The notes under the pieces are model-generated. The model was given only the letters and a program-made list of their open reading frames with translations. It did not search any database and was not told the DNA's origin. This document shows positions 34,473-43,939 of a stretch of 64,000 bases of DNA, piece by piece. Location of the stretch: assembly GCF_002879615.1 (NCBI RefSeq), contig NZ_PNRF01000017.1, positions 58,345 through 122,344 of the forward strand. Direction: 5' to 3'. The DNA is from Billgrantia endophytica. Its GTDB lineage: Bacteria; Pseudomonadota; Gammaproteobacteria; Pseudomonadales; Halomonadaceae. The position numbers were made by a program, and so were the translations under genes. The stretch's first letter is position 1, and every line of letters begins with the position of its first letter.

Positions 34473-37355
34473 ATGTTGCAACACTTCGATCCCAACGAGG
34501 TTTCTTTCGATAAGGACCATGGCACCCCGGCGCGACTCTCCGAGACGCTGGTCAGCCTGGAGATCGATGGCTTCACGGTGAGCGTGCCCGAGGGTACCTC
34601 GGTGCTGCGTGCCGCCAGCCTGGCCGGCATCCAGATTCCCAAGCTGTGCGCCACCGATAGTCTGGAGGCCTTCGGCTCCTGCCGGCTGTGCGCCGTACAG
34701 GTGGACGGCAAGCGCGGCACCCCGGCCGCCTGCACCACCCCGGTGGAGGCCGGCATGCGGGTGGCCACGCAGAACGAGCGGCTGGCTCGGCTGCGCCGCA
34801 ACGTCATGGAGCTGTATATCTCCGATCACCCCCTGGACTGCCTCACCTGCTCGGCCAACGGCGACTGCGAATTGCAGGACATGGCCGGTGCCGTGGGGCT
34901 GCGCCAGGTACGCTACGGCTTCGAGGGCGAGAACCACCTGGCCGCGGCGGCCGATCACTCCAACCCCTACTTCAGCTTCGACCCCAGCAAGTGCATCGTC
35001 TGCTCGCGCTGCGTGCGGGCCTGCGAGGAGGTACAGGGCACCTTCGCCCTGACCATCGAGGGGCGCGGCTTCGATTCGCAAGTCGTAGCAGGACAAGCGG
35101 AGGCCTTTATGGACTCCGACTGCGTCTCCTGCGGCGCCTGCGTCCAGGCCTGCCCCACCGCCACCCTGATGGAGAAGAGTGTCATCGACGCCGGCCAGCC
35201 CGAGCACAGTATCGTCACCACTTGCGCCTACTGCGGGGTCGGCTGCTCCTTCGAGGCGCAGATGAAGGGCGATCAGCTGGTGCGGATGGTGCCCTACAAG
35301 GGCGGCGACGCCAATCACGGTCACTCCTGCGTCAAGGGGCGCTTCGCCTTCGGCTACGCCACCCATCCCGATCGCCTCACCACACCGATGATCCGCGACA
35401 CCATCGATCAGCCCTGGCGCGAAGTGAGCTGGGAAGAGGCCTTCGCCTTCGCCGCATCGCGCCTCAAGGCGATCCAGGCCAGATACGGCCGCGAGAGCAT
35501 CGGCGGCATCACCTCCTCGCGCTGCACCAACGAGGAGACCTATCTGGTGCAGAAGCTGGTGCGGGCGGCCTTCGGCAACAACAACACCGATACCTGCGCC
35601 CGGGTCTGCCACTCTCCCACCGGCTACGGCCTCAAGACCACCCTGGGCGAGTCCGCCGGCACCCAGACCTTCGACTCGGTGATGCAGGCCGATGCCATCC
35701 TGGTGATCGGCGCCAACCCCACCGATGCCCACCCGGTGTTCGGCTCGCTGATGCGCCGCCGCCTGCGCCAGGGGGCCCGCCTGATCGTCGCCGACCCGCG
35801 ACGCATCGATCTGCTGAAGACCCCGCACCTCAAGGAGGCACAACATCTGCCCCTGCGTCCGGGCACCAATGTGGCACTGATCAATGCCCTGGGGCATGTG
35901 ATCGTCACCGAGGGACTGGAGGATCACGATTTCATCGACCGGCGCTGCGATGGCGAAGCCTACCGGGCCTGGCGCGACTTCATCGTTGAACCGCACCACT
36001 CCCCCGAGGCCAGCGAGGCGATCACCGGGGTACCCGCCGAGGCCGTGCGCCGGGCCGCGCGCACCTACGCCACCGGCAACGGCGCCATCTACTATGGCCT
36101 GGGGGTCACCGAGCACAGCCAGGGCTCCACCATGGTGATGGGCATCGCCAACCTGGCCATGGCCACCGGCAATATCGGCCGCGAAGGCGTGGGGGTGAAC
36201 CCGCTGCGCGGCCAGAACAATGTCCAGGGCTCCTGCGACATGGGCTCCTTTCCCCATGAGCTGCCCGGCTACCAGCACGTGGCCAACGCCGAGGCCCGTG
36301 GACGCTTCGAGGCCGCCTGGGGCGTCACCCTGGACGACGAGCCGGGGCTGCGCATCCCCAACATGTTCGACGCCGCCATCGAGGGCAGCTTCAAGGCGCT
36401 CTACGTGCAGGGCGAGGACATCGCCCAGTCCGATCCCAACACCCAGCACGTGGAGGCGGCGCTCTCCTCCCTGGAATGCCTGATCGTCCAGGACATCTTC
36501 CTCAACGAAACCGCCAAGTACGCCCATGTGCTGCTGCCCGGCTCGAGCTTCCTGGAGAAGGACGGCACCTTCACCAATGCCGAGCGGCGCATCAACCGGG
36601 TGCGTCGGGTGATGCCGCCACTGGCCGGCAAGGCCGACTGGGAGGTCACCGTCGAGCTGGCCCGCGCCCTGGGCTACCCCATGGACTACGCCCATCCGTC
36701 GGAGATCATGGACGAGATCGCCCGGCTCACGCCAAGCTTCACCGGGGTCAGCTATGCGCGGCTCGAGGCCCAGGGCAGCCTGCAGTGGCCCTGCAACGAC
36801 GCCCACCCCCTTGGCTCCCCGACCCTGCATACGGACGACTTCCCCATCGGCCGAGGGCGCTTCGCCATCACCGAGTACGTGGCCACCGAAGAGCGCACCA
36901 ACCGCCGCTTCCCGCTGCTGCTGACCACCGGGCGCATCCTCTCCCAGTACAATGTCGGCGCCCAGACCCGGCGCACCGACAACCAGCGGTGGCACGACGA
37001 GGATGTGCTGGAGCTGCACCCCTCCGACGCCGAGCTGCGCGGCATCCGCAACGGCGACTGGCTGGGCATCACCAGCCGCGCCGGCCAGACGGTGCTTCGC
37101 GCCCGGCTCAGCGAGCGCATGCAGCCGGGAGTGGTCTATACCACCTTCCATCACCCGGGCAGCGGTGCCAACGTGATCACCACCGACAACTCCGACTGGG
37201 CCACCAACTGCCCCGAGTACAAGGTCACGGCGGTGCAGGTGGAGAAGGTCAGCCAACCCTCTGCCTGGCAGCGACGCTTCGATGACTTCGACCGTCAGCA
37301 GCGCCGCCACCTGGCCGGGGCCCGGCAGGCGCCGGGCAAGGCAGCCGCCTCATGA
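34473..37355 (+). CDS. fdsA: NAD-dependent formate dehydrogenase alpha (catalytic) subunit
   Basis: The 960-residue protein has an N-terminal [2Fe-2S] domain (about 25-105), a His-Cys-type cluster (HPLDCLTC), two [4Fe-4S] ferredoxin motifs (about 165-235), the catalytic-domain cluster CAYCGVGCSF, and the molybdopterin domains. The metal ligand is Cys379 in CARVCHSP, so this enzyme does not need selenocysteine, unlike the enzyme implied at the start of the window. It oxidises formate to CO2 with a Mo or W bis-MGD cofactor. The gene is preceded by GGGAGGAGG and overlaps fdhD at its end. Confidence 0.95.
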   Translation: MLQHFDPNEVSFDKDHGTPARLSETLVSLEIDGFTVSVPEGTSVLRAASLAGIQIPKLCATDSLEAFGSCRLCAVQVDGKRGTPAACTTPVEAGMRVATQNERLARLRRNVMELYISDHPLDCLTCSANGDCELQDMAGAVGLRQVRYGFEGENHLAAAADHSNPYFSFDPSKCIVCSRCVRACEEVQGTFALTIEGRGFDSQVVAGQAEAFMDSDCVSCGACVQACPTATLMEKSVIDAGQPEHSIVTTCAYCGVGCSFEAQMKGDQLVRMVPYKGGDANHGHSCVKGRFAFGYATHPDRLTTPMIRDTIDQPWREVSWEEAFAFAASRLKAIQARYGRESIGGITSSRCTNEETYLVQKLVRAAFGNNNTDTCARVCHSPTGYGLKTTLGESAGTQTFDSVMQADAILVIGANPTDAHPVFGSLMRRRLRQGARLIVADPRRIDLLKTPHLKEAQHLPLRPGTNVALINALGHVIVTEGLEDHDFIDRRCDGEAYRAWRDFIVEPHHSPEASEAITGVPAEAVRRAARTYATGNGAIYYGLGVTEHSQGSTMVMGIANLAMATGNIGREGVGVNPLRGQNNVQGSCDMGSFPHELPGYQHVANAEARGRFEAAWGVTLDDEPGLRIPNMFDAAIEGSFKALYVQGEDIAQSDPNTQHVEAALSSLECLIVQDIFLNETAKYAHVLLPGSSFLEKDGTFTNAERRINRVRRVMPPLAGKADWEVTVELARALGYPMDYAHPSEIMDEIARLTPSFTGVSYARLEAQGSLQWPCNDAHPLGSPTLHTDDFPIGRGRFAITEYVATEERTNRRFPLLLTTGRILSQYNVGAQTRRTDNQRWHDEDVLELHPSDAELRGIRNGDWLGITSRAGQTVLRARLSERMQPGVVYTTFHHPGSGANVITTDNSDWATNCPEYKVTAVQVEKVSQPSAWQRRFDDFDRQQRRHLAGARQAPGKAAAS

Positions 37356-38191
37356 ACCGGCGGGACGACAGGTGGGACCGGCCGGTGGCGCACCACCCGG
37401 TGGAGGTGCGCCGAGGGTCGAGCGGCCACCTCGCCGCCCCCACGAAAGACGCCCTGGCCAGGGAAGTACCGGTGGCCCTGGTCTACAACGGCATCTCCCA
37501 CGCGGTGATGATGGCGAGCCCCGCCGACCTGGAGGAGCTCGCCCTGGGCTTCAGCCTCTCCGAGGGCATTCTGGCGCACCTCCACGAGTGCCATGACCTG
37601 GAGGTAAGGGAGGAGGCCCGGGGCCTGGCGGTGCACCTGCGCATCGCCGGCCAGCGGCTGGCGGCGCTCAAGGCCCGGCGACGCAATCTCGCCGGCCGCA
37701 CCGGCTGCGGCCTGTGCGGCACCGAGGCCCTGGAACAGGCGATTCGCCCCATTCCCCGGGTCACGGCCCCGGCGCTGAACGATGCCGCCATCCAGAAGGC
37801 CCTGAAGCATCTGGCCGATCATCAGACCCTGCAGGCACTCACCGGCGCCTGCCACGGTGCCGCCTGGTGCGACACCCGGGGGCGCATCCAACTGGTGAGG
37901 GAGGACGTGGGGCGCCACAACGCCCTGGACAAGCTGATCGGCGCCCTGGCCCGCCGCGGCAGCCCCATCCCGGACGGCTTCGCCCTGGTTTCCAGCCGCG
38001 CCAGCTACGAGATGGTGCACAAGAGCGCCAGCGCCGGCATCGGCGCCCTGGTGGCCGTCTCGGCAGCCACGGCCCTGGCGGTGGAACAGGCCCGGGAGGC
38101 CGGCCTGCTGCTGGTCGGCTTCGCCCGCCCGGGACGCCACCTGATCTATCATCGCCCCGCCGCATCGCCGCCGGCCCGGGCCCATGGCTGA
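37352..38191 (+). CDS. fdhD: Formate dehydrogenase sulfurtransferase FdhD
   Basis: The 279-residue protein carries the FdhD active-site pair Cys119 and Cys122 (GRTGCGLCG). FdhD passes sulfur from IscS to the Mo-bisMGD cofactor and is required for active formate dehydrogenases. Other conserved blocks are ELALGFSLSEGI and VREDVGRHNALDKLIG. It overlaps the fdsA stop by ATGA. Since no second copy is seen near the fdo genes, it could serve both formate dehydrogenases (inference). Confidence 0.95.
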   Translation: MNRRDDRWDRPVAHHPVEVRRGSSGHLAAPTKDALAREVPVALVYNGISHAVMMASPADLEELALGFSLSEGILAHLHECHDLEVREEARGLAVHLRIAGQRLAALKARRRNLAGRTGCGLCGTEALEQAIRPIPRVTAPALNDAAIQKALKHLADHQTLQALTGACHGAAWCDTRGRIQLVREDVGRHNALDKLIGALARRGSPIPDGFALVSSRASYEMVHKSASAGIGALVAVSAATALAVEQAREAGLLLVGFARPGRHLIYHRPAASPPARAHG

Positions 38192-38201
38192 GGAATCGAG
38201 G

Positions 38202-38456
38202 ATGTCACGGACACAAGACGCGACCCTGGTGCGCATGGTCAATCAGATCGCCGCCAACCTGGGCGGCGGCCGGGACGAGACCCAGGCCGTGGCGGGCATC
38301 TGCCGCCATCTGGAGACCTTCTGGGCCCGGCCGATGAAGCAGCGCCTGATCGCCTGCCTGGAGCGAGAAGACGCCGAGCTGGCGCCCCTGGCCCGACGCG
38401 CCGTGCGGCAGCTGGCCGACCGGCTGGACGCTCGCGGTACGGCTACCAGGCGGTAA
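38202..38456 (+). CDS. fdsD: NAD-dependent formate dehydrogenase delta subunit
   Basis: This small 84-residue protein matches FdsD: LVRMVNQIAANLG, then HLETFWARPMKQRLI. It is needed for stability or assembly of FdsGBA. The ATG at 38202 has GAGGAA at 38190-38195. The ATG at 38184, overlapping fdhD, would add six residues and cannot be excluded. It is the last gene of the operon. Confidence 0.9.
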   Translation: MSRTQDATLVRMVNQIAANLGGGRDETQAVAGICRHLETFWARPMKQRLIACLEREDAELAPLARRAVRQLADRLDARGTATRR

Positions 38457-38520
38457 TGACCCTGGCACAAAGGGCATTGATACGGGATGCCCACATGTGA
38501 CAGCAGAACCACCCTGGTGC

Positions 38521-38534
38521 AAGTGCATGCACTT
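38521..38534. promoter_or_regulatory. Perfect 14-bp palindrome (candidate GntR operator)
   Basis: AAGTGCATGCACTT is an exact palindrome located about 130 bp upstream of the larger dyad built from the same half-site. GntR/FCD regulators typically bind short T-G-rich dyads, and such a regulator is encoded at the end of this operon. Confidence 0.5.
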
Positions 38535-38660
38535 CATGGAGCGACCTGGTGCATTCCAGGCCGACCACACTTCGTATGCATGCGCCTAGACGCACCCGCA
38601 CGCGCTGATTAATGCATTGATATTCGGTTGTTTGCTTTGCCGTTCAGCGGTCTTGGCCCG

Positions 38661-38696
38661 CGAAGTGTATGCACTTTTCCAAGTGCATACACTTCG
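38661..38696. promoter_or_regulatory. 36-bp perfect dyad with 16-bp arms directly before the ribosome site
   Basis: CGAAGTGTATGCACTT (38661-38676), TTCC, then the exact reverse complement (38681-38696). Each arm is itself nearly palindromic (AAGTG-TATG-CACTT), so two regulator dimers could bind side by side. The dyad ends at the first base of the GAGGAG ribosome site (38696-38701) of the gene at 38708. It may also fold in RNA. Confidence 0.65.
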
Positions 38697-38707
38697 AGGA
38701 GCCGACC

Positions 38708-40321
38708 ATGAACCGCCGTGAATTTCTGAAGGGGACTTCCGCATTGACCGTCGGGGCCGTCTACCTGCCCTTCCTGAAGGCAATGCCTGCCCAGGCCAAC
38801 GCCGACGAAACGCTCGTCGTGGTCATGGGCAGCACCATCAACAGTCTGGATATCCATCGCAGCGGGACCAACCGTCCCAGCTACCAGGTCGCGGTGAACT
38901 GCTACGACCGCCTGCTCACCTTCGGCACCAAGACGCTGGACGATGGCTCCCTGAGCTATGACTACGACAACCTCCAGGGCGAACTCGCCGAGTCATGGGA
39001 GGTCTCCGGGGATGGCCGCACCCTGACCTTCACCCTGCGCGAGGCCACCTTCTGGGACGGCCGCCCCGTCACCGCCCAGGACGTCAAGTGGTCGTTCGAT
39101 CGCGCCGTGACCCTGGGAGGCTTCCCCACCACCCAGATGGCCGCCGGTTCCACCACCCGTCCGGAACAGTTCGAGGCCGTCGATGAGCGCACCTTCCTCA
39201 TCCACTTGCCCCACGCCTCGAAGCTGACCCTGCCCAATCTCACCACACCGATTGCCATCGTCATCAACTCCGAGCTCGCCCTCGAGCACGCCACCGACGA
39301 TGACCCCTGGGCGACGGATTACCTGCATCGCAACCCGGCGGGCTCTGGCGCCTTCATGGTGGAACGCTGGGAGCCAGGCCAGCAGCTGGTCTACCGCCGC
39401 AACCCCGACTGGGCCAGCGGTGAGTTGCCCGGCGCCGAGCGCATCATCCTGCGTGAGGTACCGTCCGCCTCAACGCGTCGCGCACTGCTGGAGCGAGGCA
39501 ATATTCAACTCTCTCAGGACGTGCCCCCGCGCGATGCCATGGAGCTGGATGCGCATGCCAGCGTGCAGGTGGTCAGCACGCCAATCGAGAACTGCCTCCA
39601 CGTGCTGTGTCCCAACCTGGCCTTCGAACCGTTCCAGGACGTCCGCGTCCGCCAGGCCATCGCCTGGGCCGTGCCCTATGAGGCCATCCTGCAGAATGCG
39701 GCCTATGATCGAGGCGTTCCCATGTGGGGCGGCGAGAGCAGCACGCCGGATGATATCCAGTGGCCCCAGCCGTTCCCCTACCACACCAATCTCGACAGGG
39801 CCCGCGCCCTGCTGGCCGAGTCCGACTACCCCGATGGCTTCGAGGTGCCGCTCTCCTTCGACCTGGGCCAGGCCGACTGGGCGGAGTCGACCGCGCTGCT
39901 GATCCAGGAGGCCCTGGGCCGGATCGGCATCACCGTCACCCTGGATCGGATTCCCGGCGCCAACTGGCGTACCCGTGCCCTGGTCGACAAGCAGCTGCCG
40001 CTACACCTGGAGAACTTCGGCGGCTGGCTCAACACCCCCTGTTACTACTTCTTCTGGGCTTATATCGAGGGCAACCTCTTCAACTCCTCGAACTACCACA
40101 ATGAGGAGGTCGCCCAACTGGTCGACGAGACGTTGTTCATGGCCATGGACGATCCCGACTATGCTCCCAAGATCCGCCGCATGATCGAGATCGCCTTCGA
40201 GGAGGTGCCGCGCATACCGCTCTATCAGCCCGCCCTCAACGTCGCCATGCAACCGAACCTTGACGGTTACACCTTCTGGTATCACCGCCAGCTCGATCAA
40301 CGCGTCCTGCATGGCCGCTAA
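38708..40321 (+). CDS. ABC transporter substrate-binding protein, family 5 (peptide/opine type)
   Basis: The 537-residue protein has an RREF signal peptide (NRREFLKGTSALTVG, with a twin-arginine look; cleavage probably near AQANADE). The SBP_bac_5 fold follows, with LAESWEVSGDGRTLTFTLRE, FWDGRPVTAQDVKWSFDR and VRVRQAIAWAV. These bind peptides, opines or other small solutes in the periplasm. It starts an operon with two permeases, a fused ATPase, a GntR regulator and an allophanate hydrolase, so a nitrogen-rich solute is likely (inference). GAGGAG at 38696-38701 supports the ATG. Confidence 0.9.
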   Translation: MNRREFLKGTSALTVGAVYLPFLKAMPAQANADETLVVVMGSTINSLDIHRSGTNRPSYQVAVNCYDRLLTFGTKTLDDGSLSYDYDNLQGELAESWEVSGDGRTLTFTLREATFWDGRPVTAQDVKWSFDRAVTLGGFPTTQMAAGSTTRPEQFEAVDERTFLIHLPHASKLTLPNLTTPIAIVINSELALEHATDDDPWATDYLHRNPAGSGAFMVERWEPGQQLVYRRNPDWASGELPGAERIILREVPSASTRRALLERGNIQLSQDVPPRDAMELDAHASVQVVSTPIENCLHVLCPNLAFEPFQDVRVRQAIAWAVPYEAILQNAAYDRGVPMWGGESSTPDDIQWPQPFPYHTNLDRARALLAESDYPDGFEVPLSFDLGQADWAESTALLIQEALGRIGITVTLDRIPGANWRTRALVDKQLPLHLENFGGWLNTPCYYFFWAYIEGNLFNSSNYHNEEVAQLVDETLFMAMDDPDYAPKIRRMIEIAFEEVPRIPLYQPALNVAMQPNLDGYTFWYHRQLDQRVLHGR

Positions 40322-40331
40322 GGAGCCTCCC

Positions 40332-41360
40332 ATGACCACCCTGGCCCGAAGCCGGCTGGTGGGTTGGCGTCTACTTCAGGCGATTCCCGTCATTGTCGGC
40401 ATCATCATTGTCTCGTTCCTGCTCACCCGGGCGCTGCCAGGGGATCCTGCCGCTTACTTCGCCGGCCCCGCAGCAGACGCCGCATCCATCGAGCAGACCC
40501 GGGTCAGCATGGGCCTGGACCGCCCACTTCCCATACAGTTCGTAACCTATGTGCAGGACCTGGTTCGCGGCGATCTCGGTATTTCCGTCTCGACCGGCCA
40601 GCCGGTGAGGCAAGAGCTCGCGACGCGGCTGCCGGCATCCCTGGAACTCACCGGCTTCGCCCTGCTGTTCTCGGTTGCGATTGCCATGCCGCTGGGCATC
40701 CTGGCCGCCACCCGCCCCAACACCTGGGTGGATCATCTATGCCGGGCGGTCGTGACTGCAGGGGTGTCGCTGCCGACCTTCTTTACCGGCCTGGCACTTA
40801 TCTACGTCTTTTATTACCTGCTGGGTTGGGCGCCCTCTCCCATGGGTCGTCTCGACTTTCTCTATCTGCCGCCGCCGAAAGTCACCGGGTTCTATGTGAT
40901 CGATGCGCTGCTGGCTCGTGATCTGGAGACGGCCCGTGCCACCCTGGCGCAACTGGCCCTGCCGGCCATCACCCTGGGGCTCTTCACCCTGGCGCCCATC
41001 GCACGCATGACCCGTGCCGCCATGCTCCAGATCCTGGAGGGCGAGTTCATTCGCACCGCTCGCGCGGCCGGCCTGCCGCGTCGCCAGATACTGCTCACCT
41101 ACGCCCTGCGTAACGCCGTTCTCCCGGTCATCACCACCCTGGGCATGGTGTTCTCCTTCGCCCTTGGCGCCAACGTACTGGTCGAAAAGGTCTTCTCCTG
41201 GCCGGGCATCGGCTCCTACGCGGTCGAGGCACTGGTGGTCTCGGACTACGCAGCCGTCCAGGGCTTCGTGCTCACCATGGCCCTGCTGTTCGTCACTCTC
41301 AATCTGATCATCGACGTGATCTACACCCTGGTGGACCCCCGCCTGGGCATGGAGGAGTAA
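40332..41360 (+). CDS. ABC transporter permease, DppB type
   Basis: The 342-residue permease has six or so membrane segments with the BPD_transp_1 EAA-loop (ARAAGLPRRQILLTYALRNA) near residue 240. The N-terminal helix is typical of DppB/OppB. AGGAG at 40321-40325 supports the ATG. It follows the binding-protein gene by ten bases and is followed three bases later by the second permease. Confidence 0.92.
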   Translation: MTTLARSRLVGWRLLQAIPVIVGIIIVSFLLTRALPGDPAAYFAGPAADAASIEQTRVSMGLDRPLPIQFVTYVQDLVRGDLGISVSTGQPVRQELATRLPASLELTGFALLFSVAIAMPLGILAATRPNTWVDHLCRAVVTAGVSLPTFFTGLALIYVFYYLLGWAPSPMGRLDFLYLPPPKVTGFYVIDALLARDLETARATLAQLALPAITLGLFTLAPIARMTRAAMLQILEGEFIRTARAAGLPRRQILLTYALRNAVLPVITTLGMVFSFALGANVLVEKVFSWPGIGSYAVEALVVSDYAAVQGFVLTMALLFVTLNLIIDVIYTLVDPRLGMEE

Positions 41361-41363
41361 GCC

Positions 41364-42251
41364 ATGACCACCCTGACAGCCGACAGCACGACACCGCTCG
41401 ATGGGCTGCGCCGCTTCCTGCGCCACCTGCTCTACGTGATGACCGACAACCCCATGACGGCGGTCGCCTTCACGCTGTTCCTGCTGATCGTGGGCACCGC
41501 GGTGCTGGGGCCCTGGATCGTGCCCTACGACCCGCTGGCAACCGATGCCAGCCGCACCCTGCAAGCGCCCTCCTGGCAGCATTGGTTCGGCACCGACCAG
41601 CTGGGCCGCGATGTGTTTTCTCGTGTCGTGGTCGCCACGCGCCTGGACCTGATGATTGCAGTGACCGCGGTAGCCATTGCCTTCATGGTGGGTTCGACCC
41701 TGGGCGCCATCGCCGGCTTCTACGGGGGCTGGGCCGACCGCATCACCGGTCGCACCATGGACACCATCATGGCGTTCCCGCTGTTCGTGCTGGCCATGGG
41801 CATCGTCGCCGCGGCCGGCAACACCCTGGAGAACATCATCTACGCTACCGCAATCATCAACCTGCCCTTCTACGCGAGGATGGCCCGCACCGAGGTGGCC
41901 GTGCGGCGCAACGCGGGCTACGTGCAGGCCGCCAGGCTGTCGGGCAATGCCGACTGGCGCATCCTCGCCTTCCAGATCTTCCCCAATGCCCTGCCGCCGA
42001 TGATGGTTCAGATCTCGCTGAACATGGGCTGGGCCATCCTCAACGCCGCCGGCCTCTCATTCATCGGCCTGGGCGTCATACCGCCCACCCCGGAGTGGGG
42101 CATCATGGTGGCCGAGGGGGCCAACTACATCATCTCCGGCCATTGGTGGCTGGCGCTGTTCCCTGGCCTGGCGCTGATGCTGGCGGTCTTCACCTTCAAC
42201 CTGCTGGGCGACGGCCTGCGTGATCTGGTCGATCCGCAGCGTCGTACTTGA
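41364..42251 (+). CDS. ABC transporter permease, DppC type
   Basis: The 295-residue permease has the DppC/OppC N-terminal region (NPMTAVAFTLFLLIVGTAVL), the conserved HWFGTDQLGRDVFSR motif near residue 73 and the EAA loop (VQAARLSGNADWRILAFQIFPN). It pairs with the preceding DppB-type protein. Adjacent genes are packed with 3-base gaps or short overlaps. Confidence 0.93.
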   Translation: MTTLTADSTTPLDGLRRFLRHLLYVMTDNPMTAVAFTLFLLIVGTAVLGPWIVPYDPLATDASRTLQAPSWQHWFGTDQLGRDVFSRVVVATRLDLMIAVTAVAIAFMVGSTLGAIAGFYGGWADRITGRTMDTIMAFPLFVLAMGIVAAAGNTLENIIYATAIINLPFYARMARTEVAVRRNAGYVQAARLSGNADWRILAFQIFPNALPPMMVQISLNMGWAILNAAGLSFIGLGVIPPTPEWGIMVAEGANYIISGHWWLALFPGLALMLAVFTFNLLGDGLRDLVDPQRRT

Positions 42252-42262
42252 GGAGGCGTGTC

Positions 42263-43939
42263 ATGAGAAAGCCACTGCTCGACATCCAGGGCCTCACCGT
42301 GGAGTTTGCCACTCGCAACGGCACCGTCACCGCGGTCCGGCAGGTCGACCTCCAACTGCACAAGGGCGAGACACTCGGCATCGTCGGGGAGTCCGGCTCC
42401 GGCAAGTCGGTCACCTCCTATGCGCTGCTGCGAATCCTCGATCGCGCCGGGCGGATCGCGAAAGGCAGCATCGTCTTCGGGGGCGTGGACATCGGCGGCG
42501 CCACCGAACGCACCATGGCCGAAATGCGCGGTCGTGAGCTGTCGATGATCTTCCAGAACCCGCGCGCCGCCCTGAATCCGATTCGTGCAGTAGGCCGTCA
42601 GATCGAGGACGTCATGATCCAGCACGGCCTGGCGACCCGCGGCAACGCCCGCCAGAAGGCCATCCGGATGCTGGAGGCGGTCAAGATCCGCGATCCTGAG
42701 CAACGCTACCACGCCTACCCCTTCGAGCTTTCGGGCGGGATGTGCCAGCGCATCGTGATCGCCATCGCCCTGGCCTGCCGCCCCCAGCTGCTGGTGGCCG
42801 ATGAACCCACCACGGGGCTCGACGTGACCACCCAGAAGGCCGTCATGGACCTGATCGTGGAGCTCGCCACCGAGCGCCAGATGGCCACACTGCTGATCAC
42901 CCATGATCTTGGACTGGCCGCCAGCTACTGCGATCGCATCGTGGTCATGGAGAAGGGCAACATCGTCGAGTCGGCGACCACCGAGCAGCTGTTCACTCGA
43001 CCTCGGCACCCCTACACCCAGCGCCTGATGCGCGCCACGCCCCGCCTGGATGCCCAGGTCTCCGACCTGCTTCCCTCGGATGATCCACGGCGCGTCATAC
43101 CTTCCCCACGCCCGTCCGGGGCACCCCTGCTGCAGGTGGAGCGGTTGGTCAAGATCTTTGGCAAGACGGATAGCGCCGATGCCGTGCGTGCCGTGGATGA
43201 CCTCAGCTTTACGGTGCATCAGGGGGAGAGCCTGGGGCTGGTCGGTGAGAGCGGCTGCGGCAAGTCCACCACTTCGGCCATGGTCATGCGTCTACTGGAC
43301 CCGACCAGCGGCAGCCTGCGCTTTGCCGGCACGGATCTCGCGACGATTCCCGCCAAGGCCTTTGCGCGTCACCCCATGCGCAGCCAGCTTCAGATGGTCT
43401 TCCAGGACCCCACCGACAGCCTGAATCCCCGCTGGAGCGCGCGCCACTCGATTGCCGACCCGCTGATACGCCTGGGCGGACTGTCGGGCCGCGAGCGTCA
43501 TCAGCGTGTGGAGGAACTGGCCGAGCGTGTCGGGCTGCCGACGCCGCTGCTCGACCGTTTCCCGCACCAGCTCTCCGGCGGCCAGAAGGCACGCGTGGGG
43601 ATCGCCCGGGCCATTGCCCTGGATCCTCGCCTGCTGATCCTGGATGAGCCGACCGCTGCCCTGGACGTGTCGGTGCAGGCGGTCGTGCTCAACCTGCTGG
43701 TCAAGCTGCGTGAAGAGCTCAACATGAGCTACCTCTTCATCAGCCATGACCTCAACGTGGTGCGTCTTCTGTGCGACCGGGTGATGGTCATGCAGACCGG
43801 GCGCATCGTCGAAGAGGGCCCCACGGCGCAGCTGCTCAGCGAACCGGCCCATGCCTACACCCGCGCGCTGCTCGAGGCCATTCCCCATCCGCCGGCCATG
43901 CCAGTGACTCTGCCACCGTCACTGAGGGAGATCGCATGA
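42263..43939 (+). CDS. ABC transporter ATPase, fused DppD-DppF type
   Basis: The 558-residue protein contains two complete nucleotide-binding domains. The first has Walker A GESGSGKS, signature LSGGMCQR and Walker [13 protein letters not shown]. The second has [16 protein letters not shown] and [12 protein letters not shown]. Oligopeptide-type C-terminal extensions follow each (HPYTQRLM and HAYTRALL). A single polypeptide therefore supplies both ATPase sites. GAGGAGG at 42250-42256 fixes the ATG at 42263. The stop overlaps the GntR gene by ATGA. Confidence 0.93.
   Translation: MRKPLLDIQGLTVEFATRNGTVTAVRQVDLQLHKGETLGIVGESGSGKSVTSYALLRILDRAGRIAKGSIVFGGVDIGGATERTMAEMRGRELSMIFQNPRAALNPIRAVGRQIEDVMIQHGLATRGNARQKAIRMLEAVKIRDPEQRYHAYPFELSGGMCQRIVIAIALACRPQLLVADEPTTGLDVTTQKAVMDLIVELATERQMATLLITHDLGLAASYCDRIVVMEKGNIVESATTEQLFTRPRHPYTQRLMRATPRLDAQVSDLLPSDDPRRVIPSPRPSGAPLLQVERLVKIFGKTDSADAVRAVDDLSFTVHQGESLGLVGESGCGKSTTSAMVMRLLDPTSGSLRFAGTDLATIPAKAFARHPMRSQLQMVFQDPTDSLNPRWSARHSIADPLIRLGGLSGRERHQRVEELAERVGLPTPLLDRFPHQLSGGQKARVGIARAIALDPRLLILDEPTAALDVSVQAVVLNLLVKLREELNMSYLFISHDLNVVRLLCDRVMVMQTGRIVEEGPTAQLLSEPAHAYTRALLEAIPHPPAMPVTLPPSLREIA

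Larger units (their letters stand above)
38457..38707. other. Control region upstream of the peptide-type ABC operon
   Basis: This 251-bp region contains two strong palindromes sharing the AAGTGCAT/ATGCACTT half-site (38521-38534 and 38661-38696, listed separately) and further loose copies near 38570. No gene is visible. A promoter could not be fixed; AT-rich sequence at 38610-38640 is the likeliest place. Confidence 0.6.

Noticed and set aside
34290..37310. A minus-strand open frame of about 1000 codons opposite fdsA
   Set aside because: It is the antisense shadow of a strongly supported catalytic-subunit gene in high-GC DNA; its product is low in complexity and shows no family motif.
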